A stretch of 64,000 bases of DNA. Origin: Bosea sp. F3-2 (GTDB lineage Bacteria > Pseudomonadota > Alphaproteobacteria > Rhizobiales > Beijerinckiaceae). The translations under genes were made by a program, and so were the position numbers. Numbering within the stretch: position 1 is the first letter of the stretch; every line of letters starts with the position of its first letter. The notes under the pieces were generated by a model. It saw nothing but the letters and a program-made list of their open reading frames with translations, was not told where the DNA came from and did not search any database. The DNA is taken from contig NZ_CP042331.1 of assembly GCF_008253865.1 (NCBI RefSeq), positions 248,001-312,000 of the forward strand, written 5' to 3'. Shown in pieces: positions 45,289 to 54,058 of the stretch.

Positions 45289-46902
45289 ATGAGCGGTCGG
45301 ATTATCCTCGCGGCCTGTCTGGTCGTCGCGTTGGGCGGCATGGCCCAGGCGCAGTTCAAGCCGGAATCCGCCTATCGCGAGAGCGAGGCGGTGGCGGAGC
45401 GCTATCCCGATCCGCCTGTCACTTACACCACGCCGGCCTTCGCGCCGGGCAAGGCTGATTTCACCAGCCAGAGCGAAATGATGGCGTTCCTGACGGATCT
45501 CGCTGTCCGCGCGCCGCAGATGACGCTGTCGATCGTGGCGAAGAGCCAGGAGGGGCGCGACATGCCCGCCCTGGTGTTCACGCGCCACAGCATCGACGCG
45601 GTTGGCAAGGGCCAGCGGCCGGTGGTGATGCTGATCGGCCAGCAGCACGGCAACGAGCCGGCCGGCGGCGAAGCCATGCTGGTGCTGGCTGAGCGGCTGG
45701 GCACTGGCGATCTCGCGCCGCTGCTCGACGCGATCGATGTCGTGATCGTGCCGCGCGGCAATCCGGATGGAGCTGACCGCTTTCGCCGCGCCCTGACCGA
45801 CGGGATCGATCCCAACCGCGACCACACGCAGCTGCGCACCCCCGAGATCCGGGCGATCGCCGAGCTGTTCACGCGCTATCGCCCGGACATCCTGCTGGAT
45901 TGCCACGAATTCACGGTCGCCGGGCGCTGGGTCGAGAAGACCGGTGGGCTGGTCCGGATCGACGGGATGATCCAGGCCGCGACGGTGCCGAACCTCGCGC
46001 CGTCGCTGAAGCAGATCCAGGACGAGGTCGTGCTGCCGGCACTCCGCTCGGCCTTCGATACGGCCGGTGTCACCTATGACTGGTATCACACGACCGACGG
46101 CGCCAACCCGGCCTCGCCGGTGGCAATGGGCAGCATCGGCGCCGATACCGGGCGCAACGTCGCCGGATTGCGCAATGCGGTCAGCCTTTTGCTGGAGACG
46201 CGCGGTGTCGGGCTTGGCCGGGCGCATCTGGCGCGGCGGGTCCATTCCCATGTCGTTGCCGCCGCGGCGATGCTCAGGCTCGCCGCCCAGCGACCCGGCG
46301 AGATCCTGGCGGCGACGCGCCGGGCAGAGGCCGAGGTCGTGGCGATCAAGCCGGGCACGCCGTTCATTGTCACGGCGCGGCAGCGGCCGGAGCAGCGCAA
46401 GCTGATCTTCATCGATCCGGCAACGGGACAGGATCGCGTGGTCGAGGTGAAATGGCTCTCCTCCCTCGACATGGACACCACGCTGACGCGCCCGCGACCC
46501 GCTGGCTATGTCCTGCCTGGGAAGGCTAGCGATGCGATCGAAGCGCTGCGCCGGCTCGGCCTTACGACGCAGACAATCGCCAAGGCGGCAACGGTGGCGG
46601 GCGAGCGCTACCGGGTCGTCAAGGTCGAACTCGGCGCCAAGGAGGACGGGCGTGGCGACGATACCGGCGCCGGGCAGATCGTGAAGGGCAGCTATGCCCT
46701 CGAACAGGCTTCGATCCAGCTCGAGCCCGGCGATGTCTATATCGGCCTCGATCAGCCACTGGCGGCGCTGTTGCCGGTGATGCTGGAGCCGGAAAGCCAG
46801 GCCGGGCTCGCGGCGAATCGTGTTCTGCCCGTGGTGGAAGGCGGGATGCTCGACGTGGTCCGCATCACGGAGCGGCCAGCCGCGGCTCTCGCAGGGCCAT
46901 GA
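45289..46902 (+). CDS. Exported M14-family zinc carboxypeptidase
   Basis: The ATG at 45289 gives 537 residues with a signal peptide ending GGMAQAQ. The zinc site is HGNE (His120, Glu123) together with His206 in LLDCHEF. About 350 residues form the peptidase domain; the rest, from about 370, is an extra domain of unknown function. It is likely periplasmic. The substrate is unknown. Confidence 0.85.
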   Translation: MSGRIILAACLVVALGGMAQAQFKPESAYRESEAVAERYPDPPVTYTTPAFAPGKADFTSQSEMMAFLTDLAVRAPQMTLSIVAKSQEGRDMPALVFTRHSIDAVGKGQRPVVMLIGQQHGNEPAGGEAMLVLAERLGTGDLAPLLDAIDVVIVPRGNPDGADRFRRALTDGIDPNRDHTQLRTPEIRAIAELFTRYRPDILLDCHEFTVAGRWVEKTGGLVRIDGMIQAATVPNLAPSLKQIQDEVVLPALRSAFDTAGVTYDWYHTTDGANPASPVAMGSIGADTGRNVAGLRNAVSLLLETRGVGLGRAHLARRVHSHVVAAAAMLRLAAQRPGEILAATRRAEAEVVAIKPGTPFIVTARQRPEQRKLIFIDPATGQDRVVEVKWLSSLDMDTTLTRPRPAGYVLPGKASDAIEALRRLGLTTQTIAKAATVAGERYRVVKVELGAKEDGRGDDTGAGQIVKGSYALEQASIQLEPGDVYIGLDQPLAALLPVMLEPESQAGLAANRVLPVVEGGMLDVVRITERPAAALAGP

Positions 46903-46904
46903 CC

Positions 46905-47010
46905 TAGAGCCGGATCCGATCAGGTTGAATCAACCTGATCGGTGAAGCCGTCTCTAAGCTATTGATAGAGAACGCGTGATCCGACCAGATTGCGTTGCAA
47001 TCCGGTCGGC
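46905..47010. repeat. GAGCCGGATC-type palindromic repeat
   Basis: GATCAGGTTGA-A-TCAACCTGATC (46918-46940) is a perfect 11-base palindrome. It is followed by the pair ACCAGATTGC / GCAATCCGGT near 46983-47005. The opening AGAGCCGGATC and the CCGTCTCT word recur at 56867-56917. It lies between the peptidase gene and the convergent transporter gene. Confidence 0.8.
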
Positions 47011-47025
47011 GCGTGCTCTCGAGGT

Positions 47026-48018
47026 TCAGTCGCCGATCACGCCGCGGCGGCGCAGCAGGATCAGCGTGAACAGCGCGGCGCTGATGCAGGACAGAGTCAC
47101 GAAGGCCGCGCCGAAATCCGACTCGACCCAGGGCAACCCCTTCACATTGATGCCGAACAGGCCGGTGATGAAGGTTGCCGGTAGGAACAGCGCCGTCAGC
47201 AGCGAGAGGACATAAAGCTGTCGGTTGGTGCGGCTGGCCGAGCGGGCGGCGATTTCGTCCTGCAGCAGCCGGGCGCGATCCTGCACGGACTGGACATCAT
47301 GGTGCAGGCCATCGATGCGCTGGAGCAGCCGCATGGCCGCAGCCTTGACCGCATCGGGGGCGCTACGGCCGGACTGCGTCTCGGCGAAGCGGCGGAACAG
47401 CACATGCAACCCGCTGAGCTGCCGGTGCAGGCGGACGGCTGTCCGGCGCACCGCGCCGACGCGCTGCGGCCCGTCATGCAGCCGATCAAGCAGGATGTGA
47501 TCCTCGACGCTGTCGGTCTCGTCGACGAGACGGACGACGGCATCGGTGATGTCGTCGATGATGTATTCGATGATCTGCTCGAACAGCCCGGCAGGGCTCG
47601 CGGCCGGCTCGCCGCGATCGAGCGCTTCCGCTGTCATGCGGATCGAGTGCAGCGCCTCGCGGCGGCCTGTCAGCAGGAACCTGTCGCCGATGATCCAGCG
47701 CAGCGCCCCGACATCCTCCGATTTGTCGGCGATGTCGCGGATCAGGTCGTGCGAGACGCCCCAGGCGAGGTTGGCCGAATGGTCGAGCCGCTGGTGCTGC
47801 TCGTGTGAGAGGAACGCTTCCTGCGTTGCGTCCGGCAGGGGCTGTTCACCGATCCAGCTCTGCGCCCGCGTGTGGACGAGGTCGAGATGCAGCCAGACGA
47901 AGCCTTCGGCTGGAGTGAGTTCCGGCAAGGTGTCGCGCGGAACCCGGTTCGGCAGCCCCTCCTCATCGAAGCGATAGGCCCAGATGATACCGGACTGGGA
48001 TTGGACGTCGCTCGGCAT
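47026..48018 (-). CDS. CorA/ZntB-family divalent metal transporter
   Basis: The 330-residue product has a large N-terminal cytoplasmic domain and two C-terminal membrane helices. The pore signature is TGLFGINVKGLPW, where the classic GMN is GIN; similar changes occur in ZntB-type members, which handle zinc. The long helix before it is seen in QDRARLLQDEIAARSASRTN. I infer a ZntB-like role rather than magnesium uptake, with moderate confidence. Confidence 0.82.
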   Translation of the reverse strand: MPSDVQSQSGIIWAYRFDEEGLPNRVPRDTLPELTPAEGFVWLHLDLVHTRAQSWIGEQPLPDATQEAFLSHEQHQRLDHSANLAWGVSHDLIRDIADKSEDVGALRWIIGDRFLLTGRREALHSIRMTAEALDRGEPAASPAGLFEQIIEYIIDDITDAVVRLVDETDSVEDHILLDRLHDGPQRVGAVRRTAVRLHRQLSGLHVLFRRFAETQSGRSAPDAVKAAAMRLLQRIDGLHHDVQSVQDRARLLQDEIAARSASRTNRQLYVLSLLTALFLPATFITGLFGINVKGLPWVESDFGAAFVTLSCISAALFTLILLRRRGVIGD

Positions 48019-48111
48019 GCCCTGCTTCCGCTGCCGCCGCGAAGTGCTGGGCGGCGCGGCGCCTAAGGGCGCTGCGCATGTGACAACGGCGTGACGGCCG
48101 CTGTCTGTGGC

Positions 48112-49053
48112 TTACTCGTTGCGGTTGGCGGCGGTGCGCGCAGGCGGGATGCGCCCTGGAGGCGCGAAGCGAAGCTGCGTACCGCCCGCGGCTCCCGGCG
48201 CGCGGGCGCCGGCCGGTGTCGGCAGCGCCCTCTGTTCGGCAATCTTCGGCTCGCCGCCGTGCCATTTGCGCGATCCGATGTCGAAGCGGCCTTGGCGCCA
48301 GGCTTCGAACTCGCGCTCGCTGCCGAAGAAGGCGTTGCGATCGACATCGCCGGAGATGCCGGGCACGCGCCCGGTGGTGGTGAACTGCCAGAATTCCCAG
48401 CGATCCCGGGCATAGCGCTTGGCCAGCGGCGCGGCGGTCGAGCGCAGCCAGAACGGGTAATCCTTGAGTTCGCCCTCCAGCACATCCTCGTGGAAATTGA
48501 TATCGGTGTAGATGATCGGCTTCTTGCCGGTGTGCTCACGCAAGCCCTTCAGCATCTCGGTGATCTTGGCGAGCGCCAGCTCGCGCGAGATCTTGCGGGT
48601 GCATTGCGAGTCGTTCTGCCATTCGACGTCGAGGACGGGGGGCAGCGCATCAGGGTCGCGCGGGATGTGCTTCTTGATCCAGCGCACCTGATCCTTCGCG
48701 GAGCGGCACCACCAGACGAAGTGATAGGCGCTGCGCGGGATTCCGTGCTTTTTCGCCTCCGACCAGTTGCGCTTGAAGTTCGGATCGAGGTGGTCGCCGC
48801 CCTCTGTCGCCTTGATGAAGGCGAAGCGGGTCCCGGCGTCCTTGACCCTCGCCCAGTCGATCTCGCCCTGCCAGCGCGAGACGTCGATGCCCTGGATGGT
48901 CTTGCGCCGCGCGTCGCGGACGCCGTGATGCGGGGCGCTGTCGCCCTTCTTCGGATAGAGCGCCAGTGCCGGCTCGACAAAGCAGGTCAGAAGCACCGCA
49001 AGGGCAAGGGCTCCGAGGCCGGTCCGTCTGCTGGTCAGCTTGCCCGCTGGCAT
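48112..49053 (-). CDS. Exported GH25 lysozyme (first of a pair)
   Basis: GH25 enzymes cleave the MurNAc-GlcNAc bond of peptidoglycan. I use the ATG at 49053, which has GGGAG six bases upstream; a GTG at 49071 is possible. With 313 residues, a signal segment (GALALAVLLTCFVEPALA) precedes the catalytic domain. Its active-site residues appear as GIDVSRWQGEIDW (Asp57) and PVLDVEW (Asp142, Glu144). The Pro/Arg-rich C-terminus is low complexity. Its neighbour upstream is a clear paralogue. Confidence 0.88.
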   Translation of the reverse strand: MPAGKLTSRRTGLGALALAVLLTCFVEPALALYPKKGDSAPHHGVRDARRKTIQGIDVSRWQGEIDWARVKDAGTRFAFIKATEGGDHLDPNFKRNWSEAKKHGIPRSAYHFVWWCRSAKDQVRWIKKHIPRDPDALPPVLDVEWQNDSQCTRKISRELALAKITEMLKGLREHTGKKPIIYTDINFHEDVLEGELKDYPFWLRSTAAPLAKRYARDRWEFWQFTTTGRVPGISGDVDRNAFFGSEREFEAWRQGRFDIGSRKWHGGEPKIAEQRALPTPAGARAPGAAGGTQLRFAPPGRIPPARTAANRNE

Positions 49054-49170
49054 GTGTCTCTCCCGCATCACAGGTCCAGATGGCGGGAGCGTGGTTAAGC
49101 AGCGGTTAGAATTGCCGCGCAGTCTAACGAAGAGTTTCAGCCTTGGTTAATCGCGGGGCCGGCGGGCCGC

Positions 49171-50169
49171 TTAGTCGTCGAGGTCGGACGCCTGAACCGT
49201 CCTGGCGGCCACGCGGTTCGGCTGGAAGGCGGAGGCGACGGAGGGAACGCTGCCCGGGATGCGCGCGACCGGCACGTCGCTTGGCTCTTCCGGTGCCGGG
49301 CCGGAAGCAGGAGCCGGTGAGGGAGGTTGCTGGGGAGCAGGGGCCGCCGCCAGTTGCGGACCCGCCTCCCGCTTGTCCCAAGTGCGCGTGCCGATGTCGT
49401 ATTCGCCGCGCAGCCAGCTGGCGAAATGGCTTTCCGAGCCGAAGAAGGCGTTGCGATCGACATCGCCCTTGATGCCGGGGACGCGGCCGGTGGTCGTGAA
49501 CTGCCAGAAGGCCCAGTTGCGGTTGCTGTAGCGCACTTCCGGCAGGGCCGCCGTCGAGCGGATCCAGTAGGGATACTCGTTGAAATGCCCTTCCAGGACC
49601 TCGCGGTGGAAGGTGATGTCCGTATAGATCACCGGCTTCTTGCCGGTGAGCTGCTCCAGCTCCCTCAACATGAGCTGGATCTTCTCGCGCGCCAGCTCGG
49701 GGGCGATCTTCTGCGGGCAGGTGCGGGAGTGGCCGTTCCACTCGACGTCGAGCACCGGCGGCAGCGCATCGGCGTCGTTGGGGATCTGCTGCTTGAACCA
49801 GACCGCCTGCTCGTGCGCCGGACGGCACCAGTAGACGAAATGGTAGGCGCCACGCGGGATGCCGGCGCGACGCGCGCCTTCCCAGTTGCGCTGGAAGGCA
49901 GGATCGACATGGTCGCCGCCCTCGGTCGCCTTCATGTAGACGAAACGGGTGCCGGCCGCCTTGACCGAAGCCCAGTCGATCTCGCCCTGCCAGCGCGAGA
50001 TGTCGATGCCGTGGACCGGATAGCTATGGGCCGCAGCAACGCCGGGGTGAGGGCGCGCATCGCCCTTCGACGGATAGTTGTCGAGCGCCACGCAGCCGCC
50101 GAGGACCGCGAAAGCGGCGGCAGCCAGAAAGGGCAGGAGGCGGGAGCATTGCATGCGGCGGGAGTTCAT
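49171..50169 (-). CDS. GH25 lysozyme, predicted lipoprotein (second of a pair)
   Basis: The 332-residue product has a lipoprotein signal with lipobox VLGGC (Cys26), so it should be anchored in an envelope membrane. The GH25 domain has GIDISRWQGEIDW (Asp56) and PVLDVEW (Asp141, Glu143), and shares long blocks such as FWQFTTTGRVPGI with the neighbouring copy. The C-terminal 80 residues are Pro/Ala-rich. Two lysozymes with different export routes suggest a role in self wall remodelling or competition. Confidence 0.87.
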   Translation of the reverse strand: MNSRRMQCSRLLPFLAAAAFAVLGGCVALDNYPSKGDARPHPGVAAAHSYPVHGIDISRWQGEIDWASVKAAGTRFVYMKATEGGDHVDPAFQRNWEGARRAGIPRGAYHFVYWCRPAHEQAVWFKQQIPNDADALPPVLDVEWNGHSRTCPQKIAPELAREKIQLMLRELEQLTGKKPVIYTDITFHREVLEGHFNEYPYWIRSTAALPEVRYSNRNWAFWQFTTTGRVPGIKGDVDRNAFFGSESHFASWLRGEYDIGTRTWDKREAGPQLAAAPAPQQPPSPAPASGPAPEEPSDVPVARIPGSVPSVASAFQPNRVAARTVQASDLDD

Positions 50170-50341
50170 CTCGCGGAGAATTGCGGAGAATGCTTGACGG
50201 GCGGTTTACGTTACCAAAGTTCTGCCGCCTGTCAGCCCAATCCGTGGCAGCTCCGTGATTCGGCCGTGCGACCTATCCGATTCGTCGTTGCTGCAGAGCG
50301 TGAAGGTTTCCTCGCAACGCTTTGCGATGTAGCCGGAAACA

Positions 50342-50369
50342 CGAAAGGCGACCCGAGGGTCGCCTTTCG
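50342..50369 (-). terminator. Hairpin downstream of tRNA-Leu
   Basis: CGAAAGGCGACC and GGTCGCCTTTCG form a perfect 12-base stem with a four-base loop. It lies 18 bp past the 3' end of the tRNA gene on the minus strand. The T content after it is modest, but the position supports a terminator. Confidence 0.7.
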
Positions 50370-50387
50370 CTGGACATCGTCCGAATA

Positions 50388-50472
50388 TGGTGCGGTCGAG
50401 AGGACTCGAACCTCCACGGGTCTCCCCGCTACCACCTCAAGGTAGTGCGTCTACCAGTTCCGCCACGACCGC
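50388..50472 (-). tRNA. tRNA-Leu (anticodon GAG)
   Basis: On the minus strand the acceptor arms GCGGTCG and CGACCGC pair fully. The anticodon arm CTACC-TTGAGGT-GGTAG places GAG at the anticodon, reading CUC and CUU. The long variable arm and the T arm GGTTCGAGTCC are as expected for a type II leucine tRNA, and the 3' CCA is encoded. Length is 85 bases including CCA. Confidence 0.95.
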
Positions 50473-50598
50473 AGCTCGGTTCCGGTTGCGGGCGGTGCAT
50501 CCGGTGAGCGGCGCCGATCTAGCAAATCGAATCCGTCGCCACAAGAGTGTCATTGTGGAAAAACGAACGATATCGAATTTTCCCCAGAATGAGCCGGT

Positions 50599-50868
50599 TC
50601 AGGCGGCCTCGGCGACGCTCTGCAGTGTGTAGATCGTCGGACGCTTCAGCATCTGGGTGATCTCGACGGAGATCCTCGCGCCGCTGACCACGACGATTCC
50701 CTTGGCGAAGGGGTGGTTGTTGGCGAGAATCTGGACTTCGTCGGTCTCGCTGGCGTTGAGCTCGATGATGGCGCCGCGGCCGAGTCGCAGCAGCTTGTAG
50801 ATCGGCATCTGGGTCTGCCCCAGCACCACGGTGAGCTCGACAGGAACGAGATCGAGATCGGCCTTCAA
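50599..50868 (-). CDS. FliN/SpoA-domain protein, orphan
   Basis: The 89-residue product is almost only a SpoA (FliN C-terminal) domain, with VPVELTVVLGQTQMPIYKLL, LGRGAIIELNA and a C-terminal GIVVVSGARISVEIT. FliN forms the C ring of the flagellar motor and related parts of type III secretion systems. No other flagellar or secretion gene is in the window. It is smaller than most FliN proteins because the N-terminal extension is absent. The gene name fliN is possible but unproven. It is divergent from lipB. Confidence 0.82.
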   Translation of the reverse strand: MKADLDLVPVELTVVLGQTQMPIYKLLRLGRGAIIELNASETDEVQILANNHPFAKGIVVVSGARISVEITQMLKRPTIYTLQSVAEAA

Positions 50869-51004
50869 GTCCTGCCTCCGGAGCCCTACTTCAGAATTGG
50901 ACCAGCGAAACTTGCCTGCCTGCCGGTTTTCGGCGCATCAGGCTTGCCGATGGCCGCGCCGGACCTCGCCGGCCGGGAAAGATTGAACGGAACATGGTTA
51001 AGCC

Positions 51005-51709
51005 ATGGTGAAGATGCGTGAGGAACTGGCCGTCTCCTTCCTGCCGGAGGCGGTCTCCGAGCCAGTCGAATGGGTCGTGGCCGAAGGGCTGACGGGCTAT
51101 GACGAGGCGGTCGCCGAGATGGAGCTGCGCGCGGGCCTGATTGCCGACGGCAAGGCGCGCGAGCGCGTCTGGCTGGTCGAGCACCCGCCGCTCTATACGG
51201 CCGGCACTTCGGCGCGCGACGAGGATCTGATTGCGCCGGAGCGCTTCCCGGTCTTTCGGTCGGGGCGGGGCGGGCAGTTCACCTATCACGGCCCCGGCCA
51301 GCGCGTGGCCTATGTCATGCTCGACCTGAAACGGCGTCAGCCGGATCTGCGCCGCTTCGTCGCCGCGCTCGAAGGCTGGCTGATCGGTGCGCTCGACGAT
51401 TTCAACATTCGCGGCGAGCGGCGCGAGGACAGGGTCGGCGTCTGGGTGCGCCGGCCCGAGAAGGGCACTGGGACCGAGGACAAGATCGCCGCGATCGGCA
51501 TCCGCGTGCGCCGCTGGGTTTCGTTCCACGGCATTTCGTTCAACGTCGATCCCGATCTCTCGCATTTCGACGGCATCGTGCCCTGCGGCGTCAGCCAGCA
51601 TGGCGTGACCTCGCTCGTCGATCTCGGTCTGCCGGTGACGATGCCGGAGGCCGATTCGGTGCTGCGCGAAGCCTTCGAGCGCGTGTTCGGGCCGACGGTT
51701 TTGGCCTGA
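51005..51709 (+). CDS. lipB: Octanoyl-[ACP]:protein octanoyltransferase
   Basis: LipB moves octanoyl groups from ACP to the lipoyl domains of 2-oxoacid dehydrogenases, the first step of lipoate synthesis. The 234-residue product has the substrate motif [18 protein letters not shown], the catalytic Lys160 in [12 protein letters not shown] and Cys194 in [10 protein letters not shown]. It may start at 51005 or at the next Met, 51014. A large palindrome follows it. Confidence 0.94.
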   Translation: MVKMREELAVSFLPEAVSEPVEWVVAEGLTGYDEAVAEMELRAGLIADGKARERVWLVEHPPLYTAGTSARDEDLIAPERFPVFRSGRGGQFTYHGPGQRVAYVMLDLKRRQPDLRRFVAALEGWLIGALDDFNIRGERREDRVGVWVRRPEKGTGTEDKIAAIGIRVRRWVSFHGISFNVDPDLSHFDGIVPCGVSQHGVTSLVDLGLPVTMPEADSVLREAFERVFGPTVLA

Positions 51710-51722
51710 TTGGCCGTCCGGT

Positions 51723-51851
51723 GAGGCCCCGCTCTCCCGTCATTGCGAGGAGCGAAGCGACGAAGCAATCCAGGGGGACTGGGTTGAACGCTTCAGCCCA
51801 GTCCCCCTGGATTGCTTCGCTGCGCTCGCAATGACGGGAGAGCGGGGCCTC
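51723..51851. repeat. 129-bp near-perfect hairpin element
   Basis: The outer arms match over 27 bases (51723-51749 with 51825-51851) and the inner arms over 21 bases (51763-51783 with 51797-51817). They are separated by a 13/7-base internal loop and a 13-base apex. The arm contains CGTCATTGCGAG and AAGCAATCCAGG, the second repeat style known from many alphaproteobacteria. It follows lipB. Confidence 0.9.
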
Positions 51852-51959
51852 GCCCCGTGCATCGATGCGGATTTGCGCGGGGGCGTCCGTGCCGGTTGGC
51901 GTTTTCGATAGGGCACGCCATAACCTCGAGCCAAGGATTGTCGTCGAGGGAGCGCGCCC

Positions 51960-53567
51960 GTGCCTGTCATCGAGAGCAAGGTCGATCTGAATTCGGCCGA
52001 AACGCGCGCCAATGCCGAAGCCTGGGCAACTCTGCGCGATGAACTGCAGGAACGGCGCGCAACCGCCGCGCTCGGCGGCAACGCCAAATCGCGCGAGCGC
52101 CACACGGCACGCGGCAAGCTGCTGCCCCGCGAGCGCGTGCTGCGCCTGACCGATCCGGGCTCGGCCTTCCTTGAGATCGGTTCGCTCGCCGCCTTCGGCA
52201 TGTATGAGGGCGATGTCCATGGCGCCGGCATGATCGCCGGCATCGGGCGCGTGGCGGGTCGGGAATGCATGATCGTCTGCAACGATGCGACGATCAAAGG
52301 CGGTACCTACTATCCGATGACGGTGAAGAAGCATCTGCGCGCCCAGGAGATCGCGCGCGAGAACCGTCTGCCCTGCATCTATCTCGTCGATTCCGGCGGC
52401 GCGAACCTGCCGCACCAGACCGAGGTCTTCCCCGACCGCGAGCATTTCGGCCGCATCTTCTACAATCAGGCGACGCTCTCGGCCGAGGGCATCCCGCAGG
52501 TCGCGGTGGTGATGGGATCCTGCACCGCGGGCGGCGCCTATGTGCCGGCGATGTCGGACGAGACGGTCATCGTCAGGAAGCAAGGCACGATCTTCCTCGG
52601 CGGCCCGCCGCTGGTGAAGGCCGCGACCGGCGAGGTCGTCTCGGCCGAGGATCTCGGCGGCGCCGATGTCCATGCAAGGCTCTCGGGCGTTGCGGATCAC
52701 TATGCCGGCGACGACACCCATGCGCTCGCCATCGCCCGGCGCATCGCCGGCAACCTCAACAGCGTGAAGCGGCCGGACATCGACATCGCCGAGCCGGTCG
52801 AGCCGCTCTATGACCCGACCGAGCTCGAAGCGGTCGTCCCGACCGATCTCAAGAAGCAGTACGACATTCGCGAGGTCATCGCGCGCCTCGTCGACGGCTC
52901 GGAGTTCGACGAATTCAAGAAGCTCTACGGCACGACGCTGGTGACCGGCTTCGCCCGCATCCACGGCATCCCGGTCGGCATCATCGCCAATAACGGCATC
53001 CTGTTCTCGGAAAGTGCACTGAAGGGCGCGCATTTCATCGAATTGTGCTGCCAGCGGCGCATCCCGCTGCTCTTCCTGCAGAACATCACCGGCTTCATGG
53101 TCGGCCGCGATGTCGAGACGCGCGGTATCGCCAAGGACGGTGCCAAGCTCGTCACCGCCGTCGCCTCCGCGCGGGTACCGAAGATCACGGTGCTGGTCGG
53201 CGGCTCCTTCGGCGCCGGCAATTACGGCATGTGCGGGCGAGCCTATTCGCCGCGCTTCCTCTTCACCTGGCCGAATTCGCGCATCTCGGTGATGGGTGGC
53301 GAGCAGGCGGCGAGCGTGCTCGCCACCGTGCGCCGCGACAATATCGAGGCCGAGGGCAAGAGCTGGCCGGCAGCGGATGAGGAGGCGTTCAAGGCGCCGA
53401 TCCGCAACCGCTACGAAGAAGAAGGATCGCCCTACTTTGCGACGGCCCGGCTCTGGGACGACGGCATCATCCTGCCCTCCGAGACCCGCCGCGTGCTGGC
53501 GCTGGCCTTCTCTGCCACACTCAATGCCGAGGTGCCCGAGACCAGGTTTGGCGTGTTCCGGATGTGA
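51960..53567 (+). CDS. 3-methylcrotonyl-CoA carboxylase beta (carboxyltransferase) subunit
   Basis: This subunit transfers CO2 from biotin to 3-methylcrotonyl-CoA, the fourth step of leucine degradation. The 535-residue product starts with GTG at 51960, after GAGGGAGC. It has the carboxyltransferase blocks [35 protein letters not shown] and [19 protein letters not shown]. The NLP-HQ and [14 protein letters not shown] segments fit the methylcrotonyl rather than the propionyl type. The matching alpha subunit begins 3.5 kb downstream. Names liuB or mccB are used. Confidence 0.88.
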   Translation: MPVIESKVDLNSAETRANAEAWATLRDELQERRATAALGGNAKSRERHTARGKLLPRERVLRLTDPGSAFLEIGSLAAFGMYEGDVHGAGMIAGIGRVAGRECMIVCNDATIKGGTYYPMTVKKHLRAQEIARENRLPCIYLVDSGGANLPHQTEVFPDREHFGRIFYNQATLSAEGIPQVAVVMGSCTAGGAYVPAMSDETVIVRKQGTIFLGGPPLVKAATGEVVSAEDLGGADVHARLSGVADHYAGDDTHALAIARRIAGNLNSVKRPDIDIAEPVEPLYDPTELEAVVPTDLKKQYDIREVIARLVDGSEFDEFKKLYGTTLVTGFARIHGIPVGIIANNGILFSESALKGAHFIELCCQRRIPLLFLQNITGFMVGRDVETRGIAKDGAKLVTAVASARVPKITVLVGGSFGAGNYGMCGRAYSPRFLFTWPNSRISVMGGEQAASVLATVRRDNIEAEGKSWPAADEEAFKAPIRNRYEEEGSPYFATARLWDDGIILPSETRRVLALAFSATLNAEVPETRFGVFRM

Positions 53568-53623
53568 GGAGCGGAGAAATCCGCTTCCGGCAGCCGGGTC
53601 GCCCGATTTCCAGGAGGCGCAGC

Positions 53624-54016
53624 ATGGACCGATTCACCGGTGGTTGCCGATGCGGAAACGTTCGCATCGTGGCCTCGGGGCGGCCCTACCGGGTCGGTCT
53701 TTGTCACTGCCTCGATTGCCGCAAGCAGCACGGGGCTCTATTCCACGCTTCCGCGGTGTTCCCTCAGGACGCCGTGACGATCGATGGCGAGACCCGCGAT
53801 TATGCCGGGCGGTTCTTCTGTCCCCGCTGCGGCTCGCAGGTTTTCGCCCGCAGTGCCGACGAAATCGAGGTGAATCTGGGGTCCCTGGACGCTCCCGACC
53901 AGCTGATGCCGACCTACGAGCTCTGGACCGTCCGTCGCGAGTCCTGGCTGCCGCCGTTCCCGCTCAAGAGGCGATACGAGCGCGATCGCGATGCCACGAG
54001 CCGCTCCGAGGAATAA
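53624..54016 (+). CDS. GFA-family (CENP-V/formaldehyde-activating-like) zinc protein
   Basis: The 130-residue product has the GFA zinc-binding cysteines in GGCRCGNVR, CHCLDCRKQHGA and FFCPRCGSQVF. GFA proteins were first linked to glutathione and formaldehyde, but most members have no known activity. It is 56 bp after the carboxylase gene with AGGAGG before the ATG, so it may share its transcript. Confidence 0.86.
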   Translation: MDRFTGGCRCGNVRIVASGRPYRVGLCHCLDCRKQHGALFHASAVFPQDAVTIDGETRDYAGRFFCPRCGSQVFARSADEIEVNLGSLDAPDQLMPTYELWTVRRESWLPPFPLKRRYERDRDATSRSEE

Positions 54017-54058
54017 GGTTCGCGTAGCGTGGCGACCAGGACGTCCGCGTTGCGCGCC

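Noticed and set aside
50388..50472. tRNA-associated integrative element around tRNA-Leu
   Set aside because: No integrase and no direct repeat of the tRNA 3' end was found nearby, so an attachment site is not supported.
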